NCBI GenBank assembly: GCA_001600615.1
Contig: BCKK01000006.1
Span: 868,001-932,000, forward strand
DNA from: Dioszegia crocea
Lineage: Eukaryota > Basidiomycota > Tremellomycetes > Tremellales > Bulleribasidiaceae
DNA: 64,000 nucleotides
Direction of reading: 5' to 3'
The translations under genes and the position numbers were made by a program. Under the pieces are notes generated by a model. The model worked only from the letters and a program-made list of their open reading frames with translations. It ran no database searches and was not told the DNA's origin. This document shows positions 1 through 11,350 of the stretch, piece by piece (position 1 is the first letter of the stretch; each line of letters opens with the position of its first letter).

Positions 1-414
1 CGAGAGAGAAGGGGAGGAGGTTGAGCGCTGGAGAAGAGGGGAGGGGACCCGACGGGATGGAAGGGGTAGGGGCTAGGATGAATGTTGGGCTCATTGTGTG
101 GGCTTAGGATGGTAAGGATGCTCTGTCCTCTTTGCTGATAGCGTCGATGGGACTATGGGAGTCAAGTTTTGTACAATTCAAGGCGCGTCGGAGACGCGTC
201 GATGTGACGCGTGTGTGACAAAACAGTCACAATTCCACGCGTCACGCGTGACTATTCCCGGCAATGTAGAGGTGTGACTCCCGCACCCACCTTCGCCTCT
301 CAGAGTCTTACTTCAGACCAAACGTACTCGGTAGACCCAGAAGCACAGAGCGCGCTTTGAGAACCGCTGGCCCTTAGACCTTGGCACATTATCCATCAAC
401 CTGAATCACTACAC
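1..414. other. Intergenic end of window
   Basis: No coding exon can be supported here. The stretch lies downstream of the Nudix gene stop and probably holds the 5' region of a gene transcribed leftward out of the window. Its notable content is a cluster of four ACGCGT boxes, listed separately. Confidence 0.5.
190..252. promoter_or_regulatory. Cluster of four MCB (ACGCGT) elements
   Basis: ACGCGT occurs at 194-199, 207-212, 237-242 and 244-249, four copies in 56 bases. In fungi this hexamer is the MluI cell-cycle box bound by MBF (Mbp1-Swi6), which drives G1/S genes. The density is far above chance. The only annotated gene nearby ends toward this site, so the likely target is an S-phase gene beyond the left edge on the minus strand. 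Binding itself is inferred. Confidence 0.6.
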
Positions 415-1266
415 CTACTCAGCCTTCGTGATCCCCTCGCTGTCCATAAACGCTCGGAAAGCAGTCTCCATCGCTCCGCCCTTCAATCCCTTCTTCTTTG
501 TATGCTTGCTCTTCTTGTCGGACAACTCTTCAGATTCCCCAGACGCCTCGTTGCTGGCCTTGGGGTCGCCATACCATTGATGTATCTTCTCCAGCGCGTC
601 GAAAGTTGAGAACCACCCTCTCTTCCGCTCATCAATCTCAGGCCTGAACTCGCGTCAGCGCTTTGATGGCGTGTAGTAACATCGCAGATCTCCAGAGGAA
701 GGCATGAAGGTGAAGACTGTCGGTAGGCACAGCTTAACCCATTGAACTCACCAATCTGTGACGGCTTCAACGGCGGCCTCGCTAGTCCGTATGACGTGGA
801 TGTGCCATACACTCGGTCTCTTACTGGCTCCGTCGTTCAGAGCCAGCATCATGAGTCTCTCATCGTCCGTTGGGGCTTGAAGATCTTTGGGAGAACCAGC
901 TAGATGAGTCAATAAGTGTAGATCCGCGATTTCCGACGTGACAGACTTGCCCTCTTCCCACGACTCGCGCACTGCTGCTTGTCCTGACGTCTCCCCCTTT
1001 TCAACGCCACCTTTGGGTACTGTGAGTCCGAGTAAGTGATAATTAGGATCACAATGATGGTAGATGAAAGAGATCCCGGTCAGCCCTTTCATTCGAGTAC
1101 TTTCAAGAGGGACGCCCTCACATATCCATAAGTGCGGATGTTTCCGGCTGGTGATCATGAGTACCTTAGATGTGGTACTGTCGCATATGATAGCCACGGC
1201 AACATCTCGAGGGGGTTTATCGCTGCCCATGATGGATATAAGATGAAGGTCAACCGACGCGCCCAA
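415..1266 (-). CDS. Nudix hydrolase, diphosphoinositol polyphosphate phosphohydrolase-like
   Basis: After splicing, the protein carries a complete Nudix box, G-G-V-E-K-G-E-T followed by RESWEEG, preceded by the LPKGGVEKGE block typical of the Aps1/DIPP family. This family hydrolyses diphosphoinositol polyphosphates and diadenosine polyphosphates. An intron interrupts the segment just before the box: its donor follows HLWI, and splicing restores WILPKGG. A second intron follows TDW and leads to an exon encoding PEIDERKRGWFS and a Lys/Glu-rich tail ending at the TAG at 415-417. The start may be 1266 or, better matching family length, 1230 (MGSDKPP). The gene is head to head with CYB2. Function assignment is by motif and architecture; exact substrate is not determined. 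Confidence 0.8.
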
Positions 1267-1422
1267 TTGGCTGACAACACATTCCTCGACCGGAAGAACT
1301 GTTCATCCGGATGCCGAGATATCGGCCCGGCGCGGCAAAACCAAGAGCTCCAGAAATCGTATGCCCAGCAATGCGCTCTTAGACTTGTACTTGTACATCG
1401 GCTTGCTTGCTTCACCACGACC

Positions 1423-3594
1423 ATGAGTCTGCGACAAATAGCTTCTAGAGCTGCTCAGGCGAGTAGGACGATCGGTGGCCGTAGCCGCCAGCAGCAGGTC
1501 CGGCGAGCGAGCTCCCAGGCGCACGCTGGGCAGTCTGCGGGATCATCGCGTCTGCTCGTTGCTGCTGTGTTGGCGACAGCCTTACCGGTGAGCCTGAACT
1601 CGCTGTCAAAAACGAGCCGAAGTCGTTGCTGATCGACAGACGTACTTGTATCTCAATCGCGTCCAGCTTGATTCGGCCAATACACCAGTCGATGCTGGTC
1701 ACACGGGTAAAGCCGATGGCGCCAACAAAAGGGGCAACCAAGGCCCGACTGTTAAGATCAGGGATGTTCTAGCCAAAAAGGATACCGATGAGATATGGGT
1801 GGTGATCAAGGGAGAAGTCTACGAGTGAGTCAGGGATCTTGGTAGCTCTGGTCTGTGCTGATTGATCCAGTATGACTGAGTGGATCGAGGATCATCCCGG
1901 CGGACCGGAAATCATCAAGAATAACCGATCGAAAGATGTAACCCATATCTTCAACCCCCGACACCCTTCTGATCAGCTCGAGGGCGAAAATCTGCCAGCG
2001 ACGGTGCATCATTTGGGGATGTTGTCGACCGAGGGCGCGTCAGATGCGGAAAAGGACGAGTTGCTGCTGAAAGTCAGCAAGGATGAGGAGGACGAGGAAG
2101 ACCATCTCCGTCAGGCGAGAGCAAAGATGGAGGAGATGGGTCTTGGTGTCATTGTGAATATGAAGGACTTTGAGGTAAGTAATGGTCTCTGTACTGGCGG
2201 ATCATAAGGGTGTTGCTGATACTTTGCAGAAATTTGCTGAGCCAATGCTCAGTAAAGTTGCGTGGGCATATTACGCTTCGGCCGCGGACGATGAGATCAG
2301 TGAGTCCACATGTACGGGCGAGTAGGGCTGGGCTGACGGTCATAGCCAAGAACTCCAATGCCAGCGCTTACCAGAATGTTACTTTCCGACCGAGGATATT
2401 GCAGCGGGTAGCCAAAGCGGACTGCTCGACCACAATTATGGGCAAAGAATCAGCTCTACCCTTGTTCATATCCCCTGCGTGAGTCCTATCCTGCGCTTCA
2501 GCGCCATGACTGACTCTCAGTGCAATGGCTAAATTGGGTCATCCCGATGGCGAGATCAACTTGACCAAAGGCGCCGGCAACACCGGTATCATCCAATGTG
2601 TGCGTCTCTAATCATCATCTTGATGAAGGCCCAGGCTGATTCGCAGATCTCATCCAACGCCTCTTGCTCCCTCGAGGAGATGAATGCAGCCCGCGCTCCC
2701 GGCCAACCCCTCTTCTTCCAACTCTACGTCAACCGCAAGCGTGATATCGCCGCCGAGCTCATCAAGAAGGTCGATAAGCTTGGTATGGACGCAATCATGA
2801 TGACGGGCGATGCTCCGGTGGGCGGAAAGCGAGAGAGGGATCTGAGGGTTAAGGCCAAGTTTGAGGGTCCTGCTGGAGGTGTATCGGAGAAGAGTGATGA
2901 TACACAAGGTGTTAGTCAAGCGATGTTTGCTGGAGTTGATCCAGACCTACACTGGGACGATATACCGTGAGTCAATGTTGTATCTCTTGTCCGTTCGCCA
3001 GAAGCTGATAATTCACAGTTGGGTTCGATCGCTTACGGATAAACCCATCATCATCAAGGGTGTACAATGTGTCGAAGATGCTCTACTGGCCTACGAGAAA
3101 GGTGCCGATGGCATCGTAATCTCCAACCATGGAGGACGGCAACTCGACACTACTCGACCATGCCTTGACGTCCTGCTCGAGATCCGAAAACACGCTCCAG
3201 AACTCCTTCGACCAGAATTCCGAGGTGATACAGGTCTCAACCCTTCATCACTCAGGAACCCGGGTCAGGTGGTACCGCCCAGTCCAGCTGGCAAGATGGA
3301 ACGGCCCTTCGAGGTGTACATCGATGGAGGCATCAATCGGGGGACAGACGTGGTCAAGGCGCTGTGCCTCGGTGCGAACGCTGTGGGAGTGGGGAGGGGA
3401 TTCCTGTTCGCTCAGAGTGTGGCAGGGGTAAAGGGTGTGGAACATGCTGTTGGCAGTGAGTGACCTGCCGATCACAGTGGAAGTCCTGCGCTGATGTTGC
3501 AGTTCTGCAGTCGGAGATATTGTTGACTCTGAGACTGTTGGGAGTGAACAAATTATCGGAGCTGAGGCCAAGTATGCTCGAGGTCAGGCGTTAG
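1423..3594 (+). CDS. CYB2: L-lactate dehydrogenase (cytochrome), flavocytochrome b2
   Basis: The multi-exon gene encodes an N-terminal Arg/Ser/Ala-rich presequence with a hydrophobic stretch, consistent with import to the mitochondrial intermembrane space. A cytochrome b5 domain follows, with heme ligands in EDHPGG and PRHPSD. The rest is an FMN-dependent alpha-hydroxyacid dehydrogenase barrel: [33 protein letters not shown], the catalytic-His motif [10 protein letters not shown], and the FMN phosphate-binding IDGG...GTDV...ALGA-type end. The enzyme oxidises L-lactate to pyruvate and passes electrons to cytochrome c. Introns are short (for example 1588-1643 and 1828-1870). About 30 residues between the HAPELL helix and the VYIDGG strand are longer than in yeast Cyb2. 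The last exon ends MLEVRR at TAG 3592-3594. Confidence 0.9.
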
Positions 3595-4111
3595 TCGAGT
3601 TATCAACGCAAAAGTCAAACGGACAAAGGCATCCCTCGACATCAAGACATCACGATGATACTCGTCTAGCTGACTACTCTCTCTGTACACTGATCCTCGC
3701 GTGCTTCATCTCGAGTCTCGCCTCTAGACACAGCCGACGGTCTTAACTTACATGGCAGGTGGCTTGCCCCTTTGCGGAATTCCTCCTCCAGTTCTAGACG
3801 TGCTTCAAACTCCCTTGACCTGTAGCAGTATGCCTTCCTTTCACCTGTCACCCGGTAATCCCCCTAATCCGACCATCTTCTCCTTGATCTTTAGCCGTCT
3901 CCCGCGTATCGTCCTCCTCCTATCGAGTGCTATTACTTAGTATCCTGGCTTGCTCCATCACCCATACTTATTTCGCATTATACCTTGTGTACTATCACTC
4001 ACACTCTTTAGCTAAGCTCATTTCGACTGCAGGCAGTCGACTGATTGTGAACATTTAGGTATTAATCCTACGCTCGAGAGTCAACCGAGTTTCAACACCA
4101 CTAAGACAAGC
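3595..4111. other. Intergenic, CYB2 3' end to GH18 promoter
   Basis: About 0.5 kb, pyrimidine-rich toward the right. It should contain the CYB2 3' UTR and the GH18 gene promoter. I see no further coding exon or repeat. Confidence 0.5.
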
Positions 4112-6114
4112 ATGTCCGACACCAGTTCCTTCTCGCCTACGGCCAGAATCAGATTCATATTTTTCCTCCTTCTGAGCTTACAGATCCTGGGCATCGATGC
4201 TCGTCCGAGCCGACGTCAAAACTCCGGTGGCACACAGAATGGGCAATGTGAGCTGGGCGCGTGGAGCTGTGTGGGAAATACTCTGAGTCGTGAGTCGTCG
4301 TGCTTCCTTTTCTCTCTCATGGGGCTGGGCTGATACGATCAAGGCTGTGACGTGAACCACAAGATCATAGTCGTCAAGGCATGCGATGCTGGTACAATCT
4401 GCTTGTAAGATTACACCATTGGCCTGTTCTGTGTGGCCCTAAAACTGACATGACGAAGGGCTGCTCGGGACGGCTTTGTGGGTTGCCAATGGGCTACAAC
4501 AGGCGTGGCTCCTCCGTACGTCTCTATCGTCTGTTATTTGGCGGATATAGGCCTGGCTGACACCTTAGCACGCCCGACATACCGGCAGTAACTCCACCAG
4601 CGACTGTCAACCCGCCCCCGGTCGTAGTTCACAATGTCAGTCCACCTCCCGAGAAGACCGCTGGGACCTCCGTCGGGAAGGCCGTTGGAACACCAATTGT
4701 GGCAACGACTGCTGTGACTTCCATCGGATCTGCCACACCATCGGCAACCTCGGTCGGAAGTGCCAAAAACACCCCACTTGACGAGCCTGCCGCGAGTGGA
4801 TCTGCCCCAACAACGGTGTACACTGCGCCTCATTATGTCATGTATGCTGATCGTGAGTCGGGCCCTATCGAGAGCACGGATGTTTCAATACTGTGGGTGC
4901 GAGACTGATTTCCGACAGTATCTTTCATGCCGGACAAGTTGGTTTTCCCCACAGCCCAAGAGCTCACGGGGATCAATCGATTCATTCTGGGCTATTGGGT
5001 GCCCTCCCTTGGTGGGGTATTTGATGTGAGCCCCTAGAACATGTTGATCGAGCGTGTGACACTGACAGATGTCTACACAGAACGCCAAAGTCTGGGCTGA
5101 AAAACTCACCGCAGCTGAACGTACCAAAGTCCTAAAGTCGTATCATTATGCTGGCATAGCTTTGATGATAGCGTATGGAGGACAGACAGGTGAGTCAGCA
5201 GCTCTTCAGATCCTGTCATGCCCAGGTCAGGCGCCTTGAATGTTCATCACTGACTCATTACAGAAGTGCCAACGACGAACGGAGAGAGTGCCAAGCAGAT
5301 TGCGACGGACGTCGCTGCGTACGTCAAAAAGTATGGGTTGGATGGGGTCGATGTCAACTACGAGGACCTGAAAGCGATGGACGGTCTGACCAAGGGCACG
5401 AACGGTCAGACCGCCGAGGATTGGGTTATTGGTGAGTGTCGTGGTATCGATCACCAGGCGGTATTGTTGTTTGCGCTGATCGTCCAGAATTCCATCAGAC
5501 GCTGCGAGGCTTGCTACCTAAACCTTATCTGATCTCGCATGCCCCGATCGCTCCTTGGTTCAATCCAGCAGGATACAAGAATGGCGGATACATGAAGGTG
5601 CATGAGGCGATCAAAGGTGACATCGATTGGTACAACATTCAGTACTACAATCAAGAGCTCGGGAATTACGTGGATTGTGCGGTGAGCAACCATTATTTCC
5701 GTCGCCTCTCTTACTGGATGAGCGATCAAAGCTGAATAGCGTGTCTAGTCGATATTCGATAAAGCCCCCACTCAGTTTCCCATGACAAGCGTGTTTGAAA
5801 TTATCAAGAACGGTATCCCCGGCAACAAGCTTGTCGTCGGAAAACCGAAGTCAACCGAGAAGGCGACGCGGGGAGGGTGAGTTTCTCTGCTGAAGAGGTC
5901 ATGTCATGATGCTCATGTATCAGATATATGGACTTCACCGCTCTGGGCCTGTGCGTTAAACAGGCGAATGCGAAAGGATGGAATGGAGGACTCATGATGT
6001 GGGAATGGGACCCGGTATGTCTCGCGATTTTAGTGGTCGTCAGTGTGATCTGATGGCCAGACCAACATCCCGAGCAACTCGCACGCGTTTGCTGCCGCGA
6101 AGGGAGGTCCATAA
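4112..6114 (+). CDS. Secreted GH18 chitinase-like protein with N-terminal Cys-rich module
   Basis: The protein starts with a short Ser-rich tail and a hydrophobic signal segment (FIFFLLLSLQILGI), then a basic RPSRRQ site suited to Kex2-type processing. Next is a six-cysteine module of about 50 residues whose spacing resembles the chitin-binding CBM19 family, a Pro/Thr/Ser-rich linker, and a GH18 TIM barrel. Barrel motifs are INRFILGYWVPS, the active-site strand DGVDVNYED, SHAPIAPWF, IDWYNIQYYNQ and MMWEWDP. The presumed acid/base Glu is present, but the third Asp of the DxxDxDxE signature is Asn. GH18 enzymes cleave chitin beta-1,4 links. At least eight short introns interrupt it. The stop is TAA 6112-6114. 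Reduced activity or a lectin-like role is possible. Confidence 0.82.
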
Positions 6115-6471
6115 GATGGGTATCCAGGACAGGGTGGAGCAAAGGGTCGAGGTGTTGTCGAGGTATCCGCCGCGTTCGGCGGCCCCCGCCCAGTGCGGGT
6201 GGTCGCAGCTTGCCATCTAAGCGCCATCGGCCAAATTTACCACTCTCCATTTCGTTCCTTCCCCCTGATAGTATCTTCTCTTGCCAGCGATGTATACCCA
6301 GCCATGTACTGCGCCGAGCATTGTACTAGGTACGATGTATGAATCAGGGAAAATTTTCACCTCCTCATAATGGTCCCAACGGAGATGGACCCGATCTCCA
6401 CTCGGCACCAGCTGGACTTTTGAAACTTCCGATCCAACCGACTTGATGCATACATCTAATCTTGTCTGGCC
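6115..6471. other. Intergenic
   Basis: About 0.36 kb between two same-strand genes. It holds the GH18 3' end and the promoter of the next gene; nothing else is visible. Confidence 0.4.
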
Positions 6472-9261
6472 ATGTCAGGCCTCATTCCTAGCTCAGCCAG
6501 AGCAGCTTCACTCGGTTGCAGAGCAGTGAGATACTATGCAGCCGCAGCATTGAAACCCGCACCGGAATCCGAGCCTTCCTCCGCTTTATCCTCCCCGTCG
6601 CCCTCCTCCGAGGCCGGGCCTTCACGCCCTCGATCATCCCCCACACCATCGTCAAATCCATCCATATTCCCCCAGCGCCCGCGAGTAAAGCTCGCCGTAG
6701 GAAGCGAGGAATCTCTAGTGGACCACATGCCCAAATCAAAGCTCCCGCAATCTACACCTCCGCAACCAACTTTGCCGCCACGGATCAAGCCCAGCAACCC
6801 GACTCGACAAGCGGCGGTGAGGAGAGCGAAGGCTTTCGCAAGGGATCTGAAAGCCAGATCTCACGCAGCTCCTGTAGCTGCCACAATCAGTGACCTCGAG
6901 CCATCGCCGATGCCGATGGAAGCCCCCACACTCGATGATCTTTTCGCAAAGCGCCCTCCATCACGGAATATGGAACGGACCAACCCCAAATATCCGAAGC
7001 GCTACAAAGAAGCGGCTGCTTCTATAGACAATGCTTTCACGCAGAAGCAATTGGTGCAGCTCGTTAGGGAGATGGGATGGATTTCGCCTGCCAAGAAGAC
7101 AAAGCGGACGTTGATACCGGAGTTGCTCAAGCATTGGGGATGGGAAAAGCCGGTCGATCCTAAACCGCGAAACAGTCCGAGGCTTTATAACTCAGCTGGT
7201 GAGTAGTCTCAGCGTACTTGACTTCTAAATATGAGCTCACTTATCAGATTTTGATCTGGAGACGGCAGACGTATTCCTCCTTCTCCGGGACGATCCCAAC
7301 CTTCAGCGCATAATGAAAGGCCCCAACCCCCCGTCTCTCACCATCTTACCGCCCCCGCAAAGACCTGAAGTGCAGGTGCCGAAGGGGCAGACACCACCCC
7401 CATCCCGGACTATCCTCAGGGTTACTGGGTCCGACGGACATTTGGATAGTATCCGGGGCTCATTCGCAAAAAGGCAGGATGTGAGTATGTTTGTGTCTTC
7501 TTTGCTGATGACATAGGCCAAAGACGTCTTCATGTTTGACACAAGTACCCTCGGCGACTTCAAACCCTCACCTACGCTCATAAATGCACTGTCTTCCCTC
7601 TATGGGTGTTATGTGGAGATTTTCGATCGCAACATTGTCAGTACAGCTTTCGCGGAACAGAAGGGTGTTGCTGAATCTACAGCTGCGTTTGTCCTGCAGT
7701 GTACGAGCTCGAAATCAGAGAGCTGTTAGGCTGCTGGTACAAGCAGCATCCAGAGTAAGTAACCATGTTGATGCACCTGGCCCTCCTCCACTGATCCAAG
7801 TAGCACAATCCCGTGCTTTCAAATCACTTCACTGCTACTATACTACCCGGACCCGGTCAGGATGGTCAACCTGCCTCCGAAGAAGGGGATCTGAACCTCA
7901 GCCCATTCTGCCCCTCATCTAAAGGACAACTGCCCTGGGACGTTGCTGCGATGACCAATAACGCTCCGTTGACGCGGTTACGGCGAAATGTCATCTGGGA
8001 GGCGAAGGTGCGGACGGCTGAGGGGTTCCAGCGCGGGGAGCGGATAGAGAAGGCAAAAGTCTGGAGAAGACAGGCGGATGGAGCTTCGACGGCACACGAG
8101 ACGCTAGGAGATCTTACGCGCGACCTTATCGGCGCGGCGCAGAAGGATCAAGTAGAAGAGGGCTCCCCAGTTGTGACCATTACGTGCGTTCCTCCCTTTC
8201 CAAGTTATGAATTCTCGCTCATATTGCAGATTCGGCCACTTCCTCAAACCCGTCCAGAACCTTCTCTCCACCATCGAATATATCGGCAGTCCTACTCCCA
8301 CCTCGCAACATCCACGTCCCTCTCAACCTTCCACAAAAGGTCTCTACTTTGTGCCCAGCGCAACTCCCTGCATGGTGCAACATCCCCTCGAAACTGCAAG
8401 CAGGAAGGTCCGCCGGCTGCGATACCGATGTTTCGAGTCCGGGACTGAGGTGGCGGAAAATCGGCAAGCAGTGTTCACCTGGGAATACCCCACCGAAGTG
8501 GAGGCTGTAGCTGCCGAGGAAATCGATGAGCAGGAGGAATGGCAGGAAGAGCTGGATTCTATGTTGGTGAAAGCGGAGGCGGCCGTGCTGGAAGAAGAGG
8601 AGCCGACTCAGGCGAAAGCGAGGTCGGAGGAGACGGAGGACGAGAGGGAAGACCCGCTTGAGGAAGTTGAGGGCGAGGAGGTGGAGGCTGAAGAAGACAT
8701 GGGACAGCCTCCAGGGTGGGTGCCCATGCGATATCGCACTGTCATTGCTGCCGAGATACACTCGTTGTCCACCGCGAATCTCCGACTTCCGGATCGGCCC
8801 ATCGATGCCCATCTCGCCGCTCGATCAGTACATCAACTTCCTCCACTCGAAAGACTCGATGGGATTCGCGAATTCTTCCGACATCTAGAAACAGTCGAAA
8901 AAGATCCCAACGAAACGTCCCTCTTCGTTCCCCCGCCCAGATGCATTGCCTTACAAGTCAATGGGACTACTCAGCGCTTCATGCTGCTATCGGATGAGGT
9001 TTCTCACATCACCGAGATCGACAGAGGGAATGGCGTCATCTTACGGACAGTCAAGAGCGTGGAGCCGAGAGTTGCTTGGTCTCAGCCTATCACCCATACC
9101 GAGGTCAGTCGCACATCCTGGAGTCTAAGCCGAGCTAATGATTTCAGCTGGAGTATCGTGGAGCTGAGCTGCCCGACGCATTTTGGACGTCCTTTGCCGA
9201 GATCTCGAGGGAGGTGCCTCCGAGTTCAGGTATATTGAAGCGGGGCATGAGCTCTTATTAG
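6472..9261 (+). CDS. SLS1-like mitochondrial inner-membrane regulator (putative)
   Basis: The N-terminus is Arg/Ala/Ser-rich and lacks acidic residues (MSGLIPSSARAASLGCRAVR), like a mitochondrial presequence. A disordered Pro/Ser region follows, then a helical block beginning FTQKQLVQLVREMGW and ending HWGWEKP. Next comes a segment containing TILRVTGSDGHLDSIRGSF, which resembles the KH-like repeats of the SLS1 family that couples mitochondrial mRNA handling to the inner membrane. A strongly acidic linker (8480-8700) precedes the C-terminal domain. Introns include one near 7201-7248 and one near 8185-8228. The last exon ends GMSSY at TAG 9259-9261. The splice junctions around 7640-7760 are not resolved, because the open frame changes there without an obvious GT-AG pair. 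The family call is from overall pattern and is tentative. Confidence 0.55.
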
Positions 9262-9354
9262 TCGGATGTCCAGGATGGATGGAAACAACTCTCAGATCGG
9301 TCAATGTCATAGCATTGCTTATACGACTACTGAGGAGGCAGATCGCGAATAAAC

Positions 9355-11350
9355 TTACAGCCTTGTCAACGCGCTGCCTACAACATCGTCACACTCCGCC
9401 ATCCCTTTATGCTGCTCGTCCTCATCCATTTCCTCCAGCAGCAACGCTCCTACCCGCATAGACAACGCCTCTGTTGACCCACTCATTCCTTGCTTTCCCA
9501 GCTCTTCCAGCGCGTCCTCCATCACCTCCCTCCTACCCCTCTTCCAACCCGGAACTTTGTCCCTCATTGACGGCCAGGATTTGGTCCGCGGCCATGACTG
9601 CGGACTGGAAGGTAGCGGCATTGGCGGCTTTTGGTCAGGAGGGGATAATCGGCGTGGATCTTGATTTGGAGGGGTAAGGTGTACGGTGGGATGACCATTG
9701 CCAACGTTGCCCGTGACCGCTAAGCCATGACCCTGGGTGTCCTTGCCGAGACCACCGTTGACGTTGGCGAACGGGATTCTGGCCGAAGCGGCTGAGCCGG
9801 GTCGGGAGATCGGTTCGGGTGTAGCCGCCATTCCTCTCCGCGCGTGGGTCTCGAGTGGCGGTAATAACACTCTCGGAATCTTCCCCTTTCCCTCTTTCCG
9901 CTCAGCCGGTGACATCCTTATATTCAGCGCCCTAGAATCAATCGTCTGATTTTGCGGTTTGGTTCCTTTGTCTCCCTTCTCCAGACTCCGCACCAAATTG
10001 ATAGCTGAGAAGTCTGACAATTTGACACCCAGCGAGGCTGATGTCGAACCATGCAAAACTCCAGCTCCTGGAGCCAACATCCACAGCGGCACTCTATCGC
10101 CCAACGCTTCAGAATCGGTAAGCGACCGAGAACGATGGGCATCGGTAAGAACGCTGAGTGTAGCAACGGGATCGGATGGGTAGATGCGCGGGATGTATTC
10201 TCGTCGGCTGGGACTTGGAGTGGGTAGGGAACGGGAGTCGACACTTGCCCTGCGTGTCAATGGCGAGTGGACTTTGGGTGAGGTGGGGGATATAAGAGGT
10301 TGCTGGGAGGGGTCGTCCTGGCTTTTGGACCGGTGAGGGAGTGGGGAGCCGGGGTGGGTGTGGTGGCGTACAGGAGATTGGATTGCGCCAACGGGGGCTT
10401 TGTACATGGATATGGGGATGGCGTGGTGTAGTGCGTCGGACAGGCTGCGCCTCTCACGCAAGCGAGTCTCCAGCGGGGAGAAGACGTAAATGGGAGGGGT
10501 GCTCGTGTGAGCCCAGAAGGCAACGTGACTGATGTGGTTTCTAACGGATCAGTGACTGAGGCCCTACAGACCTACGGCCGGACTCACTCTGTCGCTTTTG
10601 ACCCGACATACGATACGACAATGACCCTCGGAGGCGGCAAACACGACTTGGAAATGAATTGGAAGACGGCTTGTGCTGGAAGAGGGTGGAAGACTCCGTT
10701 GTCCTCTGTAGAAAGTAAGCATCTATCCTGCAGGCCTGGTGGGCCAACTTACGGTAATCCACCTTGATGACAGGGTCGTGCAGTGTCGAAAAAGGTTGGG
10801 GCACGGTAACATTCCGTCGACCACGATCATCCTTGTAATTGAGAGAACTGAGCTTTTCGTTTCGAGTGGTAGGAAGACCCTGATCAGGAGTCTGAAAGCG
10901 ATACTTCAAGTGCAGTACGTGGACGTGAGCGTGCGGATTGATCGCAAGTGTCTGGACGGATCAGCAGATATCAAAGGAGAGAGAGCTGCTTTTACTGACC
11001 CTGGCAAAGTCTAACAATCTTATAGTATCATGAAAATCCGTATTGTCCTTTATCCCCTCCGCCCCTTCTTGCGGACTCCGCATGTAGCTGGAGAAGTTGC
11101 AGAACAGATAGAGGGCATCGCGAGTAGGGAGGTCAGGCGAAAGCTCTCGCGTGAGCTGATGTCGCGCTTGAGCGGAAGGAGAGTGTTCGCCAGATGGAGA
11201 TCCAGGTGAATGGAGTGATTGTTGGGAGTGCTGGGCGGATGCTTGCTGAGAATGCTGGAAAGCCTGGGGAATGTAAGGCGGAGTGTGCGGAAGGTGGGCT
11301 GTAGTGGAGATTTGGGGGTACTGCGAGGGGTTGACGGGACCTGTCTCCAT
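9355..11350 (-). CDS. Unrecognised Ser/Pro-rich protein with conserved-looking N-terminal domain
   Basis: I do not recognise this gene. Exon 1 starts at 11350 with a Gln/Ser/His/Pro-rich tail, then PTRDALYLFCNFSSYMR and a block ending LLDFARV. Further exons splice cleanly at GT-AG sites to give NPHAHVHVLHLKYRF, a segment ending DPVIKVDY, then FHPLPAQAVFQFISKS and PRVIVVSYVGSK, and finally a long exon starting NHISHVAFWAHTS. That alternation of short beta-like strands suggests one folded domain of about 230 residues. The remaining ~360 residues (9355-10461) are low-complexity Ser/Pro/Arg with many SP and RxxS sites, typical of a phosphorylated disordered tail. The stop is at 9355-9357. It is divergent from PHO84 but 1.2 kb away. 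Confidence 0.65.
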
